From positions 8,252,589 through 8,316,588 of the forward strand of contig OX235268.1 in the NCBI GenBank assembly GCA_944472135.2: 64,000 nt of DNA, given 5' to 3'. Each line of letters starts with the position of its first letter. The first letter of the stretch is position 1. This document shows, piece after piece, positions 58,901-64,000 of this stretch. The translations under genes were made by a program, and so were the position numbers. The stretch is from Trichobilharzia regenti. Lineage: Eukaryota > Platyhelminthes > Trematoda > Strigeidida > Schistosomatidae. The notes below the pieces were generated by a model. That model did no database searches, was not told the origin of the DNA, and was given only the letters and a program-made list of their open reading frames with translations.

Positions 58901-61164
58901 TCATACTTAGCATGAAATTGGTTGCTTCTTAAGTCTAGCATGAAAGTAAAGTAAATTAGAATTGGAAATGTCAATGCGTCAATTGATTCGATGATCGTGA
59001 AAGACATGTGACTGACTGAATGCAATCAACTGACATACAGGTTAACATCTCCATCATGTCGAAGTGAACATCTTTGATTACCCCACACTAGATAGTTTGC
59101 ATAAAACGGCCGTTCACGTGAAAGCTTGACATATTCATAACCATTTTTTGTACATAAGCTTGCAATATCTAAGCAGAAATGTATCTTACTCACAGGAAAT
59201 TGCTTCTGGATATTTGGTGAGTTTATTTGAGTACTGATCCTATGCAGTGTACTTCAATGAAGGTTTGGATTAACTGCTAGATATGAACAAGTGCCACGAG
59301 AAACGTATCTTCAAGGAGATGAAATTGCTATTCATTGGAATTATTAATTAAATTTCTCGTCAACGGATTTAAGTAAACCCAAAATGTTGTTCCTCTGCAG
59401 AAATATAGGAAGCTGCTAGGGTGATTCGACGTACAGACCGTTTCCATCCAGTGCAGTTAATCTAAGGGCAGTTCAGAATTTAATTTGCAGAGAAAAACAC
59501 TGATTCTAATTCGGAATCATTTAGGAATATTTTTAACTTAAATTATCCCACTCCACTTCTGCAGTCTTTTAACATTCCACTTCGAGAATTGACTGATTCA
59601 CTGTTTGAAATATCCAAGCAAGCTTAGGGGGCAAATTCAGCTTTAATCTACAAAATATCTGATTTAATGACAAGTGATTCGAATAATGTGATACGGTCAC
59701 TTGTCAGTCGTGATATATCGATCAGCATATAAGGAGGATATGCGTCGGTGGCACATCGGTTAGGACGCTCGCCGACCATGCACATGGTCCGGGGTTTGAT
59801 CCCAGGCCGACGAACTCCTTTACCTCGCTAAGCCACAAATAATGCTGATAAAAGGGAAAGGTTGGGGATGAGGCTAGCAACTTCATCCTGTAAAATAAAC
59901 ACTGCTACAGAAACTTCAAGCCACTAGCTTGAAGCCCTATGTTCCAATGGGAACATGATGGAAAAATTATTATTATATAAGGAGGATAACTGGAGTCTTA
60001 AGGACTTTAGAGAAGATAGATGCAAAATTCTACCTTATAATATACTGAAGTGTTATTATTGATGTGGAAGTTACATTTGAGAATAAACTAACTTAACAGT
60101 TTACACTTAAAAATTTCAGGAACGTTTTTAATATACTAAAAATAATTCTGACTGATAAAATGCACGTTTTCGATACCATCACTAACCGTAACTAGCTGCG
60201 TTCCTTCAATTTTTGTATGACGGTGTGTCCAAAAGTTTCCCTCGAATGTATCAGAGTAAAATCACAGGTGTCAAAAGGACTATTATTATTGTTCCCTTGG
60301 GTTCCTAGTGGAACCTAGGGCTTCAAATGCACGTCACCACTTGCTTCTGTCTTGTTGTTGGTTGGTTATTTTCATCAACTCCGTCTTGTCTATGTTCACT
60401 TGGAGTCCTATCTTCGCCAGCTTCTTCTTCGACCAGTTTGTCGGTCAATTATTGCTTGTTAGTCTTCGATTTTGTGTGGCATCAACCATAAAGCATCCAC
60501 ACGCGAAATCCAGGTCTTCTAGTTTCTTGAGTCGGTCCAGGGTATTCCTGTCTTCTCGTTTCCCACTGTCTGAGGCATAATCCAGTCCACCACAATTAGG
60601 AAAATCATTGGTGATAATAAGCCAGCACCCTTGTCTGACTCGTGTGTTTACTCCAAACGCCTTGCTGAGTTTTCTGTTGTGGATCACTTGACATTAGCCG
60701 CTATTGTACGGCTGATGCATAATGTTGATGAATTTTTAGGGTACGCCGTAGTACTCGAGTAATTTCCAAATTACTTCGCAATCAACGCTGTCTGTCGAAG
60801 GCTTTTCCAAAGTCTATAAATTTGAGTAAACGGGTTTGATTGCTATTCCATGCTTTGTTCTGTGATGATGATGTCTAGAGTTGCAATTTGGTCGGAACAT
60901 GACTTGCCTGTCCTGAATTCAGGTCAATAGGAAAGCAGTTAGAAGCACGAATGATAATGCATAATGCTTTTAGTTATCTGATATTTACAAAAAACTAAGG
61001 GAGGAATTTAAATTTATTATTTTGCTTTACGAAACTGATTTTGCAGGTCGGCTTTCTGTACCCGAATGGCAGAAACATGGGGATGCCTTTTAGATGGGCT
61101 GCCAAATAAACTTGGTGGAAAAGATCACATATGCACAGCTAATCTGAGTGAGAAACTTAAATAA
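55994..61164 (+). CDS. Gene 4: small secreted micro-exon-type protein
   Basis: Inferred exons: 55994-56063 (70 nt), 56966-56977 (12 nt, gtcaggatggag), 57845-57860 (16 nt), 59196-59216 (21 nt), 61047-61164 (118 nt). Donors are gtaagt, gtaagt, gtaagt, gtgagt; acceptors ttttccag, tttacag, ctcacag, ttttgcag. The joined frame is open for 78 codons. Signal peptide MGFRISPLRFVTILLTLLLN plus EVSG; mature part QDGVVFDLKKLLLDIW, then SAFCTRMAETWGCLLDGLP with C-x8-C-x15-C, LGGK and a charged tail ending SEKLK. This CTR type differs from genes 2 and 3 in the core and tail. The stop lies inside AATAAA (61160-61165); a second AATAAA is at 61284-61289. The last intron holds a composite SINE and an RTE fragment. 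Function unknown; secretion is the only well-supported property. Confidence 0.7.
56626..56646. repeat. (ATACTT)n short tandem repeat
   Basis: Three to four units of atactt in the first intron of gene 4. Confidence 0.7.
59741..59974 (+). mobile_element. Composite SINE: tRNA head joined to RTE ends
   Basis: A 234-bp insert with a perfect 14-bp duplication atataaggaggata (59727-59740 and 59975-59988). It is built of three parts: the tRNA-like head of the SINE family (tgcgtcggtggcac to ggccgacga, B-box-like ggtttgatccc); a stretch like the RTE 5' leader (gaggctagcaacttc, ctacagaaacttcaa, inverse of 30195-30260); and the RTE 3' end (gaagccctatgttcc, tgggaacatgatgg) with an ATTATTATT tail. The RTE 3' end suggests mobilisation by the RTE machinery. 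Confidence 0.85.
60278..60922 (-). mobile_element. RTE-type LINE fragment, internally deleted
   Basis: Minus strand: the RT core (FEKAFDS-equivalent to FADD-equivalent, about 60460-60922) is joined to the last 80 bases of the element (gttcccttgggttcctagtg, 60290-60350), with the C-terminal domain missing. The FADD box is disrupted. It sits about 125 bases before the terminal exon of gene 4. Confidence 0.8.
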
Positions 61165-64000
61165 ACCTTTTCATTTTAGACTTGAATGCAGCGCTGCCAT
61201 GAATCACAATGAACGTATCACACTCTCTTGTTGATACAATGACTAACAACAAATAACGCAGTGGTAATACTACTGAAATAAGAAATAAAATGTCTTCTCC
61301 TTATGCATGGATTATATTTTGTAATTGATGTGCATTGTTATTGTCTAATAAATACGGTACACACGTTTCAGAAATACCTTCACATATTTCATCAATACAT
61401 AATTTCATCCAAATATTTGCAATCGATGTTTATACACACTGAAAAGGAAGAGTTAATTAAAAGTCAATCAATGCAGTACGGTTAATGTTTTCCTTGCAAA
61501 GCCTAAACAGCACCATTTTATTAAAAGAAACAATATTGAATACACTTTTTGTTTACATGGAGTAAACAGTCGGAAAAGTGAGCTGTCTAGGAGACAAAGA
61601 TTATTAAGAGACATTATTTGTAGTCATAATATACTGTATTTATATCAGTTTGTATATTGTACTAGCAGGTAAACATTCTGGTAAACAGATTATAGTTTAT
61701 CAATCGCAAATAAATATTCACTTTTCCAAAATTGAGGTTGGACGTAAAGGAAAAGCTAGTCAATGACGTCCAGAAGATGGAGCAAATAAGATGGTCAGAA
61801 CACGTATTGTACACAGCAAGTTACCACCTTCCTCATGAATTTCTGTCTGTAGTCGAGTAAGGGGTGGTAAATACAAAACCGATAATCGTTCCATGAAGTC
61901 ATTGACAGTTAGTTTGTTTCACGTAATGAGGCAGTAGTCACCGTGACTACTTGATCGGAGTATTTGAGATGACGATAAAGAATGACTACAGACTGTTGGT
62001 TATATGGCTTTAAGTCTTTCAAAGTGACAGAGATTTGTTCACTGTTTTAATACCTCAAGTACAACGAATCTTCAGTATTGATTCTCTTGCACAAATTTTG
62101 GAATTCCTTTTTCCCTCATGTTGATACCAAAATGTACTATACAGATAGTGATAACTGGAGCAGTTTTATGAAAGACAATTTGTGATATCAAAAGCACTAC
62201 CTTGTTTGGTGACTGACACAAGTATGGTGTTAGTTGTACGCTGGAGATACTGTAATGCTGCTGTTCCATTCCTGGACGCTGAACTACAGTAATGAATAAT
62301 TTTCACAACTGGTAGCACTCAGGTTATCACAAACAAAATTTTAAATCACTAGTGATAAAGTTTATGATTTGTTAGCAGTATAAGAAGCAATGGTTACTCT
62401 CCTCAAATGTAGAAGAAACTATCGATTTAGGTTAGTTAACCCGTAGAACGAAGTGTGCACATCATCCAGAAAATTACTGGTAGCAAAAACGTCCTTCCCA
62501 ATCTGAGTAAGGAGTAAGAGTGATATGAAAATGACAGTAATTCAAGTCCATTCCTGGAAACCAAGCAGTAATATAGCACCGCAGTAATCACATTTTTTCC
62601 TGATATCAAGAATACGTCAACGTGGTACAATTGAACAGAGGACGGACGTTTGATTCCAGTTAATCAAAGAGAAAAACCAAAATTGAATTTGAAACTAATA
62701 GGAGGTGTTCAAAGAGCCTAAATGCATAATGCTTTGGTATTTGAATCGTGAGGTGATGGGCTTGCGTCCAAGTGGTAACGCTTACGTCACCAATGTGTAA
62801 TACAGGTCACAAGTAGAGTTAACATGAGGATGACAGACACTAGAGTCAATTCCGGAAAAACAAGCGGTGCTATACCATTAAAGTCTGTTTCTGAAGTATC
62901 CCTGGAGAATACAGTTGATAGTTTAGTATCTCATTATGTGTGAAACAATTCGTTTCTAAGGGAAATACTCTTTAGTCACTGACCGGCTTCATCAAATTAT
63001 TTGAACTAGATCCACAGATGATCATCACGTGACAAATGAACAGTGGTTCCTGGCTTCTTTGCATTGGTAGCACAAAGTTTAGTGGAGATCAATAATTGGA
63101 TAGCAAGAACTAAGCATGAGCAATTTGAATCAGCAAATAAGGCAGCTTACGTTGTTATGATAAAAAGTGAAACACCCGTGTCAGCGTAAGCAACATTATC
63201 TGTGGAATATGGCCACCGAGGGTAGAAAATTAGCTACAGACCAATAAACAGTTTTCAAAGTAATGCTCTCACTTCTGTTTAACTTCCGTATAGGTACTTT
63301 TAAGAGTATAAAGTTGGCCTTTAAGTTAGAATGTCAACTGCTTCAATAATAAGAATGAATGAAACATCCGTCCGATGAAAATAAGGCAGTGGTAAGCACA
63401 AGACTCCGCATCTCCGTGACTGACATAAGTGTGATGTTGGTTTAATACTGAAAATATTATCAGAAAACTGTTACTTTGTCAGACACTGAGCAGCACTGGC
63501 ACCTAAACTACTGCGAAGGAAGTAGAAATCATCAGTGATGACATTACCAAATTATTTGTTAAATGAGAAGAAATGAGCGCTTCTGTATTCAGTGTGAGAC
63601 GGCCGATATTGGCACCTAATTCCACTTGTGAGAATGTGTTCGACTGCATGAAACAAAAACTAAACAAAATAACAACTAAATTAGTATGCCCTTGATTATA
63701 GAAGACAAATAGTGCTCAGTTAAACTCAGCACTGTTAATTGATCAAAGAAATGCGCATTTTGACATCACATAGCCAGGCTTACCTCAATGTTTTTCACAA
63801 ACTCCACTTTCTTTTTCAAATTAACTCCAACCCAACACTTGGATGCGCATATGGCTACATTTCATTCGCTTAACAATCAACAGCTTAGTGAAAATCACCG
63901 CTGAACGGTTTAATCAATGTATGACAAATCCAGTTTTAATTCGTTTCGCACAGTTGTTACATTACATATTGTTCTCTAGTTCAATGCTGGAATTATTTAG
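61165..64000. other. Downstream flank of gene 4
   Basis: Up to about 63500 it is paralogous to 17654-20000 after gene 1. From about 63700 to the end it matches 37900-38390 before gene 3, so another gene unit of the cluster probably starts beyond the window. No exon or transposon coding seen. Confidence 0.5.

Noticed and set aside
1..64000. CRISPR arrays, bacterial operons, riboswitches, rRNA
   Set aside because: None seen. Repeats are transposons or duplicated gene units with introns, consistent with a eukaryote.

Overview
The window looks like nuclear DNA of a blood fluke (genus Schistosoma). It is AT-rich and gene-poor, with no bacterial operon structure. It carries RTE-type LINEs of the schistosome SR2/SjR2 sort, Penelope-like elements with GIY-YIG endonucleases, several tRNA-derived SINEs, and a SINE with a hammerhead ribozyme core matching the Sm-alpha type of schistosomes. 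The exact species cannot be told from what is visible.

The main content is a tandem cluster on the + strand of small, secreted, micro-exon-type genes. I found it by lining up repeated splice-site-flanked segments. Each gene has a 70-nt signal-peptide exon (ends in phase 1), one or more tiny exons of variable length (6, 9, 12 or 15 nt), a fixed 16-nt exon, a fixed 21-nt exon and a 118-121-nt terminal exon. Joined in silico, three copies stay open from ATG to stop and give secreted proteins of about 78-81 residues: gene 2 (21544-31271), gene 3 (39105-44703) and gene 4 (55994-61164). All share the cysteine spacing C-x8-C-x15-C, a Trp codon split over the last splice junction, a conserved LLDIW helix, an ETWGC or DTWGC core and an LGGK motif, followed by a divergent C-terminus. 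Gene 0 (3657-7907) lacks a visible first exon. Gene 1 (13253-17653) is a pseudogene whose first exon is split by a ribozyme-carrying SINE. A terminal exon of a further upstream gene lies at 261-381, and two decayed terminal exons lie near 10.13 and 46.75 kb.

Layout: 0-0.5 kb, end of an upstream copy; 3.3-8 kb, gene 0; 8.8-9.2 kb, SINE and LINE debris; 11-20 kb, LINE debris and gene 1; 20.7-32.5 kb, gene 2 with a nearly complete RTE element (27.1-30.3 kb, minus) in its last intron; 32.6-38.7 kb, mostly unique-looking AT-rich DNA with a Penelope element between long inverted arms (33.9-34.8 kb); 39-45 kb, gene 3 with a second Penelope element; 47-49 kb, a LINE reverse transcriptase; 50-55.5 kb, LINE debris; 56-61.2 kb, gene 4; 61.2-64 kb, downstream flank. 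The block gene 0 + decayed exon + gene 1 is matched in order by gene 3 + decayed exon + gene 4, so the cluster grew by segmental duplication and was later dissected by transposons. Several empty sites and target-site duplications can be read directly from the paralogous copies.

The micro-exon gene models are inference from splice motifs, paralog conservation and open frame. No transcript data were available and I name no known gene family member.
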